A program made the position numbers and the translations under genes. The notes beneath the pieces were generated by a model. That model made no database searches. It was not told where the DNA came from and saw nothing but the letters and a program-made list of their open reading frames with translations. A stretch of 64,000 nucleotides of DNA from Vespa crabro (Eukaryota > Arthropoda > Insecta > Hymenoptera > Vespidae): assembly GCF_910589235.1 (NCBI RefSeq), contig NC_060978.1, positions 1,609,587-1,673,586 of the forward strand, given 5' to 3'. Position 1 is the first letter of the stretch. The number at the start of each line of letters is the position of its first letter. Positions 41,070 to 52,862 of the stretch are shown piece after piece.

Positions 41070-42840
41070 TTATCTGTCAATCTCACCAAATACTACATCC
41101 AGTGTACCAATAATGGCTACGATATCGGCAAGCATATGACCTGGTCCTATATGTTTCAAACAAGCTAAGTGTGCAAATCCAGGAGCTTTGATCTTACACC
41201 GATATGGTTTACTAGTACCATCACTAACAAGATATACTCCAAATTCACCCTTTGGTGCTTCGATAGCAGTATATGTAGCACCAGGTGGTACCTGAAAACC
41301 TTGTGTATATAATTTAAAATGATGAATTAAAGCTTCCATACTAGTTTTCATTTCTTCTCTACGCGGTGGTACAACTTTAGCATCGTCGCATCTCACTTCA
41401 CCAGGTGGCATTTTATTTAAACATTGCTCGATTATCCTAAGAGACTGACGCATTTCCTCAACACGAATGAGATACCTAATTTGGGATTAAATATATATTT
41501 AATAAATACAAATACATTTGTAGATTTTGATTAATTTTACCAATAATATTACCTATCATAACAATCGCCATTTATACCAACAGGAACATCAAAGTCAACT
41601 AAATCATACGCATCATATGGTGCAGTTTTTCTCAAATCCCATTTAATTCCAGAACCCCGTAACATTACTCCGCTAAAGCCCATATTCAATGCATCTGCTG
41701 CTGTAATTACACCAATATCTTTTGTACGTTGCATCCATATTCTATTTTCAGTTAACATGTCTTCTACTTCATCAACTCTTTCAGCATACTGCAAAGCCCA
41801 TTCATGAATATCATCTAATAAACCTAATGGAAGATCCAAAGACACTCCACCAGGTCTTATATAAGCAGCATGCATACGAGCTCCACTAACTCTTTCATAA
41901 AATTCCATTAATTTTTCTCTTTCTTCAAACAACCAAAAGAATGGGGTCATTGCACCTACATCCAATGCATGAGTTCCTATTCCCATAATATGATTCAAGA
42001 TACGAGTGAGTTCCGCAAATAATACTGTAATAAAATAGATTTATGTATTCGTTAGATATAGTCTCAACCATCAACTTCATTGTGAGTATATATAATTTAC
42101 AAAAAAAAAAGAAAAAAAAAATAAAAATAAATGTATACATTCCTATATCACTTATTATGTCAATATTATATATATCTACCTCGAATATATTTTGCACGCA
42201 ATGGTACATCTATATTTAATAATTTCTCAATTGCTAAAGAGAAACATTGCTCGTTACACATCATAGAAACATAATCTAAACGATCAAAGTATGGTAATGC
42301 TTGCATATATGTTTTATATTCTATAAGCTTTTCTGTTGCTCGATGCAAAAGACCAATATGTGGATCAGCTCTGGTTACAACTTCTCCTTCTAATTCTAAT
42401 ATCAAACGTAATACTCCATGAGCTGCCGGATGTTGAGGGCCAAAATTAATTTGTACATTTTTCACTGTCTCTCCATATTCTTCATCTTCATCCTTTTGCC
42501 ATGGAAATTGCCATTTTACAGAATCAACTGGTAAAGCTTGTGGACGTTTCAATGAGTTCATATATTCTATATCTGGAGCCCAATCATGACCGTGGCGATG
42601 TTGTCTATAAAAATTACTTTACAGTAAAATGTCTATTGTTGTAGTATTGACAACTTAGTTAAAAGGAAAGAAAATGAAAAAAAAAAAATAAGCGTTACAT
42701 AAATTATTACGAAGAATCGTATTACATTCACAATTATTCTATGGTACTTACGTTGTTGGATATATTCGTGTAAGATACGCTGCATCATTATACAATCCTA
42801 CAGATTTTCGTAGGACTGTCCTTAACACTCCAGTCGCCAT
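41070..42840 (-). CDS. ND-49: NADH dehydrogenase [ubiquinone] iron-sulfur protein 2 (complex I 49-kDa subunit), canonical copy
   Basis: This is the nuclear-encoded NuoD/NDUFS2 subunit of mitochondrial complex I, whose core helps form the ubiquinone-binding chamber. The four coding exons are 42752-42840, 42180-42604, 41553-42024 and 41070-41475, with GT-AG introns of 147, 155 and 77 bp. The product is 463 aa, the usual length for the family. An N-terminal stretch rich in Arg, Val and Leu fits a mitochondrial presequence. The signature GPQHPAAHG is at about residue 85. By spacing, His92 and Tyr141 (in PYFDRLDY) match the conserved quinone-pocket His and Tyr known for the family. Also present are ARMHAAYIRPGGV, GVMLRGSG, GDCYDRYLIRVEEMRQS, EAPKGEFGVYLVSDG and the C-terminal FGEIDR. 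It lies head-to-tail with a second copy 0.8 kb upstream. Confidence 0.97.
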
Positions 42841-43207
42841 GACCTAAAACCAATCTAACACAGCTGTCCACCGACAACTGCACACAAATCTTCAAATTCT
42901 CCAAGCAAATACCAAAGTTAGGTTACGTTAACTAGACGAAAATGACGAAAACCGAACATAACCGAACCTAAACGAACATGAACGACATCTTCGAGCTTCG
43001 TTGAGCTCGATCAATTATACGATAAAGTTTTTAAAGTATTTATTAATACGATTAAAAAAATGATTCTATCTTATGGTTATTCTTATTTAAAAGATATAAA
43101 TAATAATACGACATAAATGTTGTTATGAAAACGATAGGAAAGACAAATATCGACATTTCCTGTAATATTCTACCACATATGTCTATATAGTACATATTTA
43201 TTTGGTA

Positions 43208-43246
<39 letters not shown>

Positions 43247-43632
43247 CGTTTAAAAATGTGATTATTTAATATGTGTTCAAAAAGCTCATATAAAAAAAAA
43301 GAAAATACGATTCGTTTGATTTAAGTATTGGAAGTTAATATATTACTTCATGTTGGTAATTATAAATTGATTACTTTATATTATTAATATACATAAGATA
43401 ATTATAACGATCTATTAATGTTCTAAACTAAATACCGATAGATATATTGTCTCTATATGTACAAATCAATAAAATTAGAAATAATAAAATTTATATAACA
43501 TTGAATATCAATTGTCAAATATTTTAAGGTTATTCAAAAGACCAGCTTGCAAATGGTAGATAGAATACATTTCATAACAATATCATAAGAATATAATAAA
43601 ATTACTTACTTATTATCATCCTATTAACAAGA
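42841..43632. promoter_or_regulatory. intergenic spacer between ND-49 copies; promoter of copy 1
   Basis: The 790 bp hold the copy 1 promoter and the 3' flank of copy 2. Close to the copy 1 start is non-repetitive sequence containing GTTAGGTTACGTTAAC (about 42,917-42,932) and then a run of CCGAAC/CGAAC words. The first resembles, imperfectly, the palindromic element described upstream of fly oxidative-phosphorylation genes. The remainder is AT-rich with a (TA)n tract at 43,213-43,243. Confidence 0.4.
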
Positions 43633-45414
43633 TCATCTATCTACATCACCAAATACTATATCTAATGTACCAAGAATAGCAACAATATCTGCCAGCAAAT
43701 AACCAGGTCCAATGAATCTCAATGTTGCTAGATGAGCAAAACCAGGACTTCTAAGTCTACATCGATATGGTTTAGAGCTACCATCACTAACAAGATAAAC
43801 TCCAAATTCACCCTTTGGCGCTTCAATGGATGTATATGTAGCACCCGGTGGTACTTGAAAACCTTGTGAAAATAATTTGAAGTGATGGATAAGTGCTTCC
43901 ATACTGGTTTTCATTTCTTTCTTGCTTGGCGGTACAATTTTGACATCATCACATTTCACTTCACCGCATGGAATTTGATTTAGGCATTGATAAATTATTC
44001 TAAGTGACTGACGCATTTCCGTAATGCGTATGAGATATCTATATTCCAATAAACATAATTTAATAAATACAAATACTCTTATGAACTAATTTATTAATTT
44101 TATTACTAATGTTACCTATCATAGCAATCTCCATTTACACCCACAGGTACATCAAAGTCAACTAAGTCATACGCATCATATGGTGCAATTTTTCTCAAAT
44201 CCCATTCAATACCAGATCCCCGTAACATTACTCCACTGCATCCAGAATTTAATGCATCTTTAGCTGATATTGTACCAATATCCTTCAAGCGTTGAATAAA
44301 AATTCGATTTTCAGTCAATAAATCTTCTATTTCATCAAGTCTTTCAGAATATAAACTAGCCCATTGATAAATATCATCTAATAAACCCAAGGGTAAATCA
44401 AAAGCTACACCACCAGGGCGCACATAAGCTGCAAACATACGTGCACCGCTCACTCTTTCAAAAAATTCCATTATTTTTTCACGTTCTTCAAAAAACCAAA
44501 AAAAAGGAGTTATTGCACCTATATCCAGTGCCTGTGTTGATATTGACATAATATGACTAAATATTCGGGTTATTTCTCCAAAAAGCACTGCAATAAAAAT
44601 AATAACAAACATTTTTTTTTCCATACACTTATAAACATTAAAAAAAAAAAGAAAAAAGAAAAAAGAAAAAAGAAAAAAGAAAAAAGAAAAAAGAAAAAAA
44701 AGATCTTCAACATACTATATAAGAACATCTCTATTAAATCAGATATTAATCAATCGAAAATTAATACCGACCCCGAATGTATTTGGCACGTAAAGGTACG
44801 TCTATATTTAACAACTTTTCGACAGCTAAACTGTAACATTCTTCATTGCACATTATCGAAATGTAATCCAAACGATCAAAATAAGGTAAAGCTTGTACAT
44901 ATGTTTTATTTTCTATTAGTTTCTCTGTACCACGATGCAAAAGTCCAATATGTGGATCAACTTTTTTAACCAATTCACCCTCCAATTCCAATATCAAACG
45001 TAAAACTCCATGAGCTGAAGGATGTTGAGGACCAAAATTAATTCGCATATTTTCCACTTTCTCTCCTTTTTCATCATCGTCATCTTCCGCTTGCCACGGA
45101 AATTTCCATTTTACATCATCAACCGGCAAAGCTCGCGGATATTCTAATTTTTTAATATATTCGCCATTTGGGATCCACATATGAATATGACGATACTGAC
45201 TGCATTTAATATACATATATAATACAATTGAAATAAATGAGGAGTATAATTAAGAACAAAAAAAAAAAAAAAAGCAAGAGTACTTTGATAAGTATTTTAA
45301 AAATATTTACTTTCCAAAATATTTTTTAACTTCATCTCGAACGATACTCACTATCCCATTGGATATTTTAAAAGACTTTCGTAATAAGATCTGAATAGAA
45401 ATATTAATGATCAT
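43633..45414 (-). CDS. diverged tandem paralogue of complex I 49-kDa subunit (ND-49-like)
   Basis: This is an intact second copy of ND-49/NDUFS2. The exons are 45311-45414, 44772-45199, 44116-44587 and 43633-44038. Intron positions and phases (2, 1, 2) match copy 1, and exons 3 and 4 are the same length as there (472 and 406 bp). The product is 469 aa if it starts at ATG 45414. An in-frame ATG at 45489 would add 25 residues, but alignment with copy 1 favours 45414. The core is kept: GPQHPSAHG, with His98 and Tyr147 matching the quinone-pocket pair, then SGARM, RPGGV, APKGEFGVYLVSDG and FGDVDR. By eye exon 3 is about three-quarters identical to copy 1. Changes include ARMHAA to ARMFAA, THAL to TQAL and PPGE to PCGE. 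The intron 2 donor is the weak GTCGGT. It is likely expressed, perhaps in a tissue-specific way, but that is inference. Confidence 0.93.
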
Positions 45415-45963
45415 TTTATGTAGAAACGTGTGTTGATAATAACGATAACTTAATTGCCACGATACAGATTGAAACAAAAGAAATGACAAAAAGTGATAAA
45501 AACAAATAAGACGCGTAAAATCGAAACTGAACTATATCGTCGAATCCTTTTGATCTCGATTGAAAGTGAAAAATTGTTTAATTTAAAAATAAAATGATTT
45601 ATATTTTTAATTTAATCTTACTTTTGATCTCAAATATATAGTCTATATCAATATCCTCTGTGTATAATACAATTTTGTATGAAATTAAAAATTGACATAC
45701 GTATGTCTTCCATTGTCTTTCGATTTATGTATATAACTGTTTAAAAGACAATATTCAGTTCAAAGCCAATCCAGTTCGGTTTCCATGGATATACTCCGAT
45801 ATTGTTTGGAGTTGTATTTCGTGCTCTACGTTAACGCAAATACCTTTTATTCCTCCGAGTGAGAAAACTCAAAACAAGAAATATCAATATTTTCTATTTC
45901 ATTCGACGAAGTGTTATCAAAAATAAAACACGAAATATATCTATACAAACTAGCTAGCTAACT
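45415..45963. promoter_or_regulatory. head-to-head intergenic region (ND-49-like / MADF-BESS)
   Basis: Only 549 bp separate the minus-strand ND-49-like start from the plus-strand MADF-BESS start. It must hold both 5' UTRs and promoters. The sequence is mostly non-repetitive and the right half, 45,715-45,850, is richer in G+C. No TATA box at a convincing position was found. Confidence 0.6.
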
Positions 45964-47046
45964 ATGTCAATAATGAGTTCAGTTCCATGCTCTGGTCTGA
46001 CCGCACAAGAAGGAATACCAGAATGGGATCAAAACAATACAACGACCTTGATACAAATGTACAAAGAAAGAAAATGCCTCTGGGACACGAGCCACGAGTT
46101 TTATAAAAATCGACGTTTCCGTCGCGAGGCTCTCACGGAAATGGCGAATCATTTTAATTGTTCATTAGCGGACGTTGAAAAGAAATTATACATGCTTCGT
46201 AGTTCATTTAGGAAAGAATATCGTAGATGGAATTATGCCAAGTTAAATGCAGGCCCTAACAATACATTTCTAGTCAGAAAGCCTCAATGGTTCGCATTGG
46301 ATTTACTTATGTTCCTTAAGGATGACGTTGCTAAAAAATCAGTGATACCACTCAATCCGGTTACCACGGACTGTGTTCAACAGCAGCAAATTCAACAAAA
46401 TCATTATCATCATCATCAACAACAACAACAACAGCAGCAGCTTCATCAACATCAACAATCGCAACAGGAAGCTCATCAACAAACTCAACGGGATTTGGAC
46501 TTAAGTATACCGGTACAATCATGATACTATTCGATAGATTATTTAGTACTTAGTTGCGACATTCTGTTATTCATTCTTACGTATCTTTTTCTTCTTTTCT
46601 TTTTTTTTTTTCTTTTTTTTTTCTCTGCCCTATAGGAAATTCAAAATGTTTTTTATTACGACAGCGAGAACAGCACTTTAACGCCGTTGGAACCAGGCGA
46701 AGTTACCTTGGATTACAATCTTCAATGTCCAATACAAGTACCCGAATTGAAACAGTCGCCTGGTAAAACCTTGAAAAGAAGTTCTAACGTTGAATCAAAT
46801 CTTCTTGAACTGAATAACAAACGACAAAAAAATAAAGATCCAGAGGATACTCGATTACGCTTAATAAAAGCGTCCCCGATCGATGTTCAAGAGAAGGACA
46901 CTTTTACGGCCTTTGGTAATTTCGTTGCGGAAGAATTGCGAAACATAAAAGACACCGGTCAGATGCAATTAGCCAAATTACGAATTCATCAAATATTATT
47001 CGATGCGACGCGCAATTTTTTGAAAGTTCCAATACCAAGATTGTGA
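45964..47046 (+). CDS. MADF-BESS domain DNA-binding protein
   Basis: This is a putative transcriptional regulator of the insect MADF-BESS family (Adf-1-like), whose MADF domain is a Myb/SANT-like DNA-binding fold. The exons are 45964-46512 and 46636-47046. The intron is 123 bp, phase 0, with donor GTACAA and acceptor CCCTATAG. The product is 319 aa. The MADF domain spans about residues 27-120, with motifs LIQMYKERKCLWD, FYKNRRFRREAL and LRSSFRKEYRRW. A Gln/His-rich linker lies at about 139-176. A BESS motif is at about 272-310, with FTAFGNFVAEELRNIKD and LAKLRIHQILFDA. An in-frame TAG three codons upstream bounds the start; ATG at 45973 is an alternative. BESS motifs mediate protein-protein contacts. 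Targets are unknown. The gene is head-to-head with the ND-49-like gene. Confidence 0.92.
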
Positions 47047-47078
47047 AGTTTTAAATACATAACAACGTTAAGTTACTT

Positions 47079-47118
<40 letters not shown>

Positions 47119-47195
47119 CGTTAAAAATATTTACACATCCGTTTGACTTCGTTTAACGAGCCTAAAAGAAGAAGAAGAAAAAGAAAAAAATGAAA

Positions 47196-47201
47196 AATAA
47201 A
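47196..47201 (+). terminator. polyadenylation signal AATAAA for the MADF-BESS gene
   Basis: AATAAA lies about 150 bases past the MADF-BESS stop codon on the same strand. Position fits a short 3' UTR. Confidence 0.5.
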
Positions 47202-47240
47202 ATTACAAATATATTCTTGGTGATAAAACAAAATTCATGA

Positions 47241-47516
47241 TTCCCATTAAGCAGATACAAGGATCACTGCCTTGACCCTTTAGATTCATATTTTCACAAA
47301 GGACAAAGACGAATTGTAATTTCAAGTTCAAATTTCTTCACGGACAAAAACGATTGCCAAAAGTTTGACGTAAGTGACGGTATTGAGGCTGCTATTTCGA
47401 GGATAGAATACGATGGTATCATCGTCGTTCTTAACCGGCCAACATTCTACGCATCGTAATCCTGTGCCCAAATATTCGATTTGAAGTCGAGGTTCGACTA
47501 TACTAAAACTTGTCGC
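47241..47516. other. non-repetitive island open on both strands, possible unannotated exon
   Basis: On plus, 72 codons are open from 47241 to TAA at 47457, with an acceptor-like AAGCAG at 47,249-47,254. The product includes SYFHKGQRR and DGIEAAISRIEYDGIIVVLN and has no low-complexity residues. It lacks a Met, so it would have to be an internal or terminal exon. On minus, about 62 codons are open to TGA at 47328, including VEPRLQIEYLGTGLRC. A strong donor-like GTAAGT at 47,374 lies in the plus frame. Neither product matches a family I know. It could be an alternative 3' exon, a separate small gene or a decayed gene. Confidence 0.35.
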
Positions 47517-47591
47517 GCGATATCAAATCAAATATCAACTTGATGCTTTACATCTTGTAACTCGTCCGTGTCGTTTTCATTTTCTTTCTTC

Positions 47592-47633
<42 letters not shown>

Positions 47634-48148
47634 ACACCAAAGTTTTGCAGTATCTTCTTTATTATCATAACACTGTATGGTTGTCTCTCTGTATGTGCAC
47701 GCACGTGTGCCAACTTCTTCATGTACAAAGGTACAAAATTAAATATCTCTTAGCGTATGAAACTCGCAGGATATCTCTGCAACGTATTCTCTCTTTTCTT
47801 TCTTTCTTTTTTGATTTTTTTTTTTTTCTTTTTTTGCTTTTTTTTTTCGTTTTTCTTTGGGAAGAACTTTTTGCTTTCCTTATACATTTGTTATATACAG
47901 TTCATAAAGATATATAACAGAGCGATTCTAAACGTTAAAGAAACACGATCTTCGAGATTCTTACGAGATACGCTATAATACTAAAATTAATCGTAAAACT
48001 TAGATTCTAAAGAGAAGATTAGTATTCATTAATATCGAATGAACTCCAACTCGTACAATATACGTAATGTTCTTTGAACTGCAACGTTTCTCAATCGATT
48101 ATGATCGCTTCAGCAGAGAACGTTTCTCATTCTATTTTTCTTTCTCTC

Positions 48149-48205
<57 letters not shown>

Positions 48206-48392
48206 TTCTTTCTCTCTCTCACACACTCTACTATCTCTCTTGAGATATGCAAATCAGGTAGATGAAAGACGCACGAAATACACGTACACGGAGATCTCAC
48301 GACAGTGATAACTTTTAAGAAAGTTAAATTTCATATCGATTTCGATTTTTCGTATAATACCTATCGTCGTCAATTCGCAAGAAAAAAAAGAA

Positions 48393-48424
<32 letters not shown>

Positions 48425-48610
48425 ACGAGAACAAGGAAAAAGAGAGTATATTCCAAAAGAAAAGGAAAGAAAAAAAAACCAAAAAAAAAAAAAAATAAAT
48501 GGAATAATATGTTTATATAAATGAATCTCTTTATATCATTTTGCGAAATAATTAGATAGGATATACATGTTGCGAGCAAACGTTTCGACGAAACGAAATC
48601 GAATCGATCG

Positions 48611-50058
48611 CTAATGAAAGTCGTAAAGAAGATACCGATGTAACGACTGAGGTAACTGCAGATCTCTAACGATTTTTGGTAATTTAGTGCCGCATAATTT
48701 GCGCACTATAAGCCTAGCTTGATGGGTCAAAGGTAATGGCGTTCTTGCGGCTTCCATAACTAATGCCTTTTGTGCGTCGGTCAAACTACTCGATCTCTTT
48801 ATCATACAAGGATCAAAACTTTCTGCCGCTTCTAATAATGCCCTTAATAATCTAGGTTTATCCGCCGTATTCTGAAGGGAATTTAAAATGCCGTGTGGAT
48901 CGCGAAATTGCGTCTTTATGACAACCCGCGCTCCATACTTAAGTAATAATGCGACAACTTCGACCGACGGGTTTTCGTTAGACGCTACGTATTCCGCTAA
49001 AACCGGACGTAACGAGAGACCTTCGTCGCTACGTATTACGAGATTAGGATCAGCGCCACGTTCTAACAACATTTGAAGAATTTGAAGTCTATTCGGTATG
49101 TTATCAGCGCAAGCGACATGAAGGGCTGATCCAATGATCGGAGATGATGCATTCACGTCCGCACCTAAAATAAAATAATTTTTATTTTCGTACACTGCGT
49201 TATAGATATATTTTTATTATATATATTTTATTTTATTTTTTCTTTTACGATCACGTAATCGCGCAACTCTTAAATAAATTTATATGTAGATATCCATATG
49301 CACATTTAATACGTACGTTAATATATATATATATACTCATCGGCATTGTAATAAAAGAAATGTTTTATTTAAAATTAGATTCGTTTGAAGAAAATATTTT
49401 ATTTATGTAAATCTTAGAGTGACACTCACCAGACTCTAATAACATCTCGACGATCGAAGGATCACCCTTGAGTATAGCCAAATCTAATGCGGTTGGCTTT
49501 TGATAATCTGGTCCAAGGTCTAGCCTAGCACCTTGTTTTAACAAAAGATTGATAACCGCTGGATCGCCACCGAGTATCGCATAATGTAGAACCGTACGAA
49601 AATCATGCCTGGCATCGGCCATAGAATTCACGTCCGCTTCGTAACTCAACAAAAGAAGTACAGATGCGATACCCTGATATATAACAAAACAAAAAAAAAA
49701 AAAGAAAAGAAAAGACAAATAAAGTAAAGTAAATACAAGTCAAAAACAAAATATAAAAAAATATAATTCATTCGATCTTAGCATTTCTCACCTGAGGCGA
49801 TCTCGTTGCCTTCATTAAAGGAGTCAATCCAGCTCGATCCCTCATATTGGGTTGAGCACCAAAGGCCAATAAAAGTTCCATACACTCCAGATCCAACGGA
49901 GAAACCAAATTAATCTCCGAACCGAAGAAATATCTCTTGTTTGGATTGGCGCCAGCTTCCAACAAAGTCCTAGCCACTTCGACGTGGCGATTCCTCAAAG
50001 CCAATCGTAAAGGCTCGTCGCATAGCATGGTCCTATAGAACACAACGACATATGTATA

Positions 50059-50100
<42 letters not shown>

Positions 50101-52507
50101 ATTATATTATATAAATAAGATTAGAGATACAGTTTTAAAAGAATTAAGAGATATTATTTTTACGATCACATTTTGCGATTGTTAAAGTGATAGATCGATA
50201 CGACTATTATTGGCTAACGATCAATGAATTCCTTCGTAACAAATTTCGATCTCTACAGAAAGTCTATTAAAAATAACAAAGCATTGTTCCTCGTAGACGT
50301 AGTTTATTGTTAGAAATAAAGTGATCTATGTGATATTTGATGGTATATATAACGAGATGAAATTTATTTACCTGGGAAATAGTTCCCCAGTGTCTTTTCT
50401 ATGATCGACCTTTGCTCCGTATTTTAATAGAAGTTTAACGAGGTCGAGATAGCCATGCTCAGCGGCAAGATGCAACGCGGAATATCCGCACTCGTCGGTA
50501 GCATCGATATCAGCACCACGAACTAAAAGCAATTGAGCCGCGTCGGTGTATCTCTGCCATACGGCGTAATGAAGAGGTCTCAGACCTTGGGTTACCGGTT
50601 CATTTGGCCTTGCACCGCATGCGAGAAGTATCCGAATTTCATCCAGCGGTTGCAACCTTATAATGGCGTCAGCCAATTCCCGTTGCAACGGGTTAGCGAT
50701 GCAATGCAATGGCATCTGAAAAATCAAAGAATAAAGAAACGATTATTACGGTATTAATCCGACAAAATTTCTATGATACTCTTTTCTTTTCTTTTCTTGT
50801 CTTTTTTTTTTTTTTTTTTTTCAATTTTTCCATTTCATCCGACGATCGTTTTTTCAATAACAATTTTTATCATCGGATAAACTCTAATATTCGTTCTAAT
50901 ATACGAAAGAAACTACTACTATTATTTTCCTTAACGATACAAGAAAAAGAGATGTACAAATGACGACGCAGAAAAAGAACATTTTGGTCCAATGTTTATT
51001 AATATATTCGAATCAAGCCTAACATATTATTTTACGCTTTTCCGTTCTATTCTACGAACAAATTTATCTTATTTATTTCCACGAATTTTGCTGTATACGA
51101 GTGAGACTCAACGGAATGATTTATTTCGATCGCAGAGAAAGAAAAAAAACTCCGTTTGTAGGTCGACACGTACGACATTGGGATCGATTGAATTCGATAG
51201 GCCGCCAAAACTCTTTGACCACGTGGTGCATTTTCCAACGCACGTACGAACGGTATGAATCGGTTCGTTTAAAATTCGCGGGGAAAAAAGAGGGACCGTT
51301 CGTAAAAAAATGCGCGGTAAAATTGAAATCGAAATGAAATGGGAGGATTAGATCGAAAAAAAAAAAAAAGGAACGAATTAAAACGTTACAAATTTTTTTT
51401 GTACCAATTGTTGAAAATAATTTCTGATCGATTATCGACTTGTATCGAGATTGTACGGTGGGGGGGGAGGTAGAGAGGGAGGGAGGAAATTAAAACGACA
51501 TAAATAAAAAAGAATAAAAAAAGAATAGAAAAAGAAGAAGAGGAAGAGAAAAAAAAGGGAAAAAAAATATCTAATAATACGATTAAAACGCACTTTCTCC
51601 ATCGTAAATATTTGTTTGTTTGTTTGTTTTCTTCGCACGTTCGTTAGTTCGATAAATGCACTTATAATTTATACGTATTTACGTATACACATGTATATAG
51701 ATAGATTATATCGTTCTGATGCGCGTCACGAAAGCAACGAAAAATCGCCAACTTCTCACTTCGGAAACTTTGCCAAGATGGTGGGACAATTTTGGCTATG
51801 ATATCGTTACGACAACGACGATATCCAGAGAGAATCTCAACGCATAAAATTCGATTGGAACCTCTCATTCTTTTTTTTTTTTTTTTTTTCCTTTTTTTGA
51901 CAGTGATTAACAAGCAAACAATCGTTTCTCACAAAAAAAAAAAGAAAAGAAAAGAAAAAGAAACAATCGTATTTACCGTTCTCCAAATTTTCTTCAATTC
52001 GAACATCATTTATATCAATAATCAATTGATCAATTAAATTTAATTAACTTTCTAATTACTTTTCAACGATTAAATCGATATTTACGTATTTTATATTATA
52101 AAATGTGTTTAAGAGAATTACGATATCGTACCGTGGAAAAGATCTAACGAATTACATGATATGTAATATATCATTGATATAATTTTCAAACGAACAAACG
52201 ATATTTCACTTTATCGTATATGCCTTAGATCAAAAAGGAAGCGTTTAGAAGCGACTTAGACACGACTTAGTACGTACGATATAGAAACTGAAAAGAAAAC
52301 GTCTGCTTCGCTGCCAATTTTAACGAACGTACCTTTTAAACGATTAAAAATAATCAGAGGCGTGCTGCTCTCGCGCGCACGTTCATACGGTGCGTATATG
52401 TACCATTAAATCGGCCATCGTACTGACGGCGACTGACACGATTACGTATCTTACTTTATTCTTTCTTACCCCTCTCACTCTCCTTCTCTCTCTCTCCCTC
52501 TCTCTCT

Positions 52508-52543
<36 letters not shown>

Positions 52544-52830
52544 TTCTTTTTCTCTCTATCTTTTTCTTTCAGTGATCTAAGATTGATTTTAGATCAAAAG
52601 ATAAAACACAAATATAGCTGATAACATTTAGATTTGTAATATCTATCTGGACTTTTTCAACGATGACGTATCGACCTTTAACTCTTCGTTTCCTTTGAAA
52701 TATCCTTATTGTTTACTTTCGTCTTGTATGTGAAAATAAAAGGAGATAATAAAGTATAAGAAACATTGAGAGAAAGAGAGAAAGAAAAATAAAGACAGAA
52801 AAATAAGGAAAGAAATAGATAGATAGATAG

Positions 52831-52862
<32 letters not shown>

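Larger units (their letters stand above)
47047..48610. other. region between the MADF-BESS and ASB genes
   Basis: After the MADF stop come a long T-run and an AATAAA. Next is a non-repetitive island, open on both strands (47,241-47,516, listed separately). Poly-T at 47,600-47,630, T-rich DNA, (CT)n at 48,139-48,220 and A-rich DNA follow. The last part is likely the 3' flank of the ASB gene. Confidence 0.6.

Noticed and set aside
45415..45489. N-terminal extension of ND-49-like from ATG 45489
   Set aside because: In frame, but alignment with copy 1 places the start at 45414. The extra 25 residues lie in the shared promoter region.
51101..51337. Open plus frame in ASB intron 1
   Set aside because: Several frames are open at once in GC-richer DNA. 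No splice-bounded exon or domain is seen.
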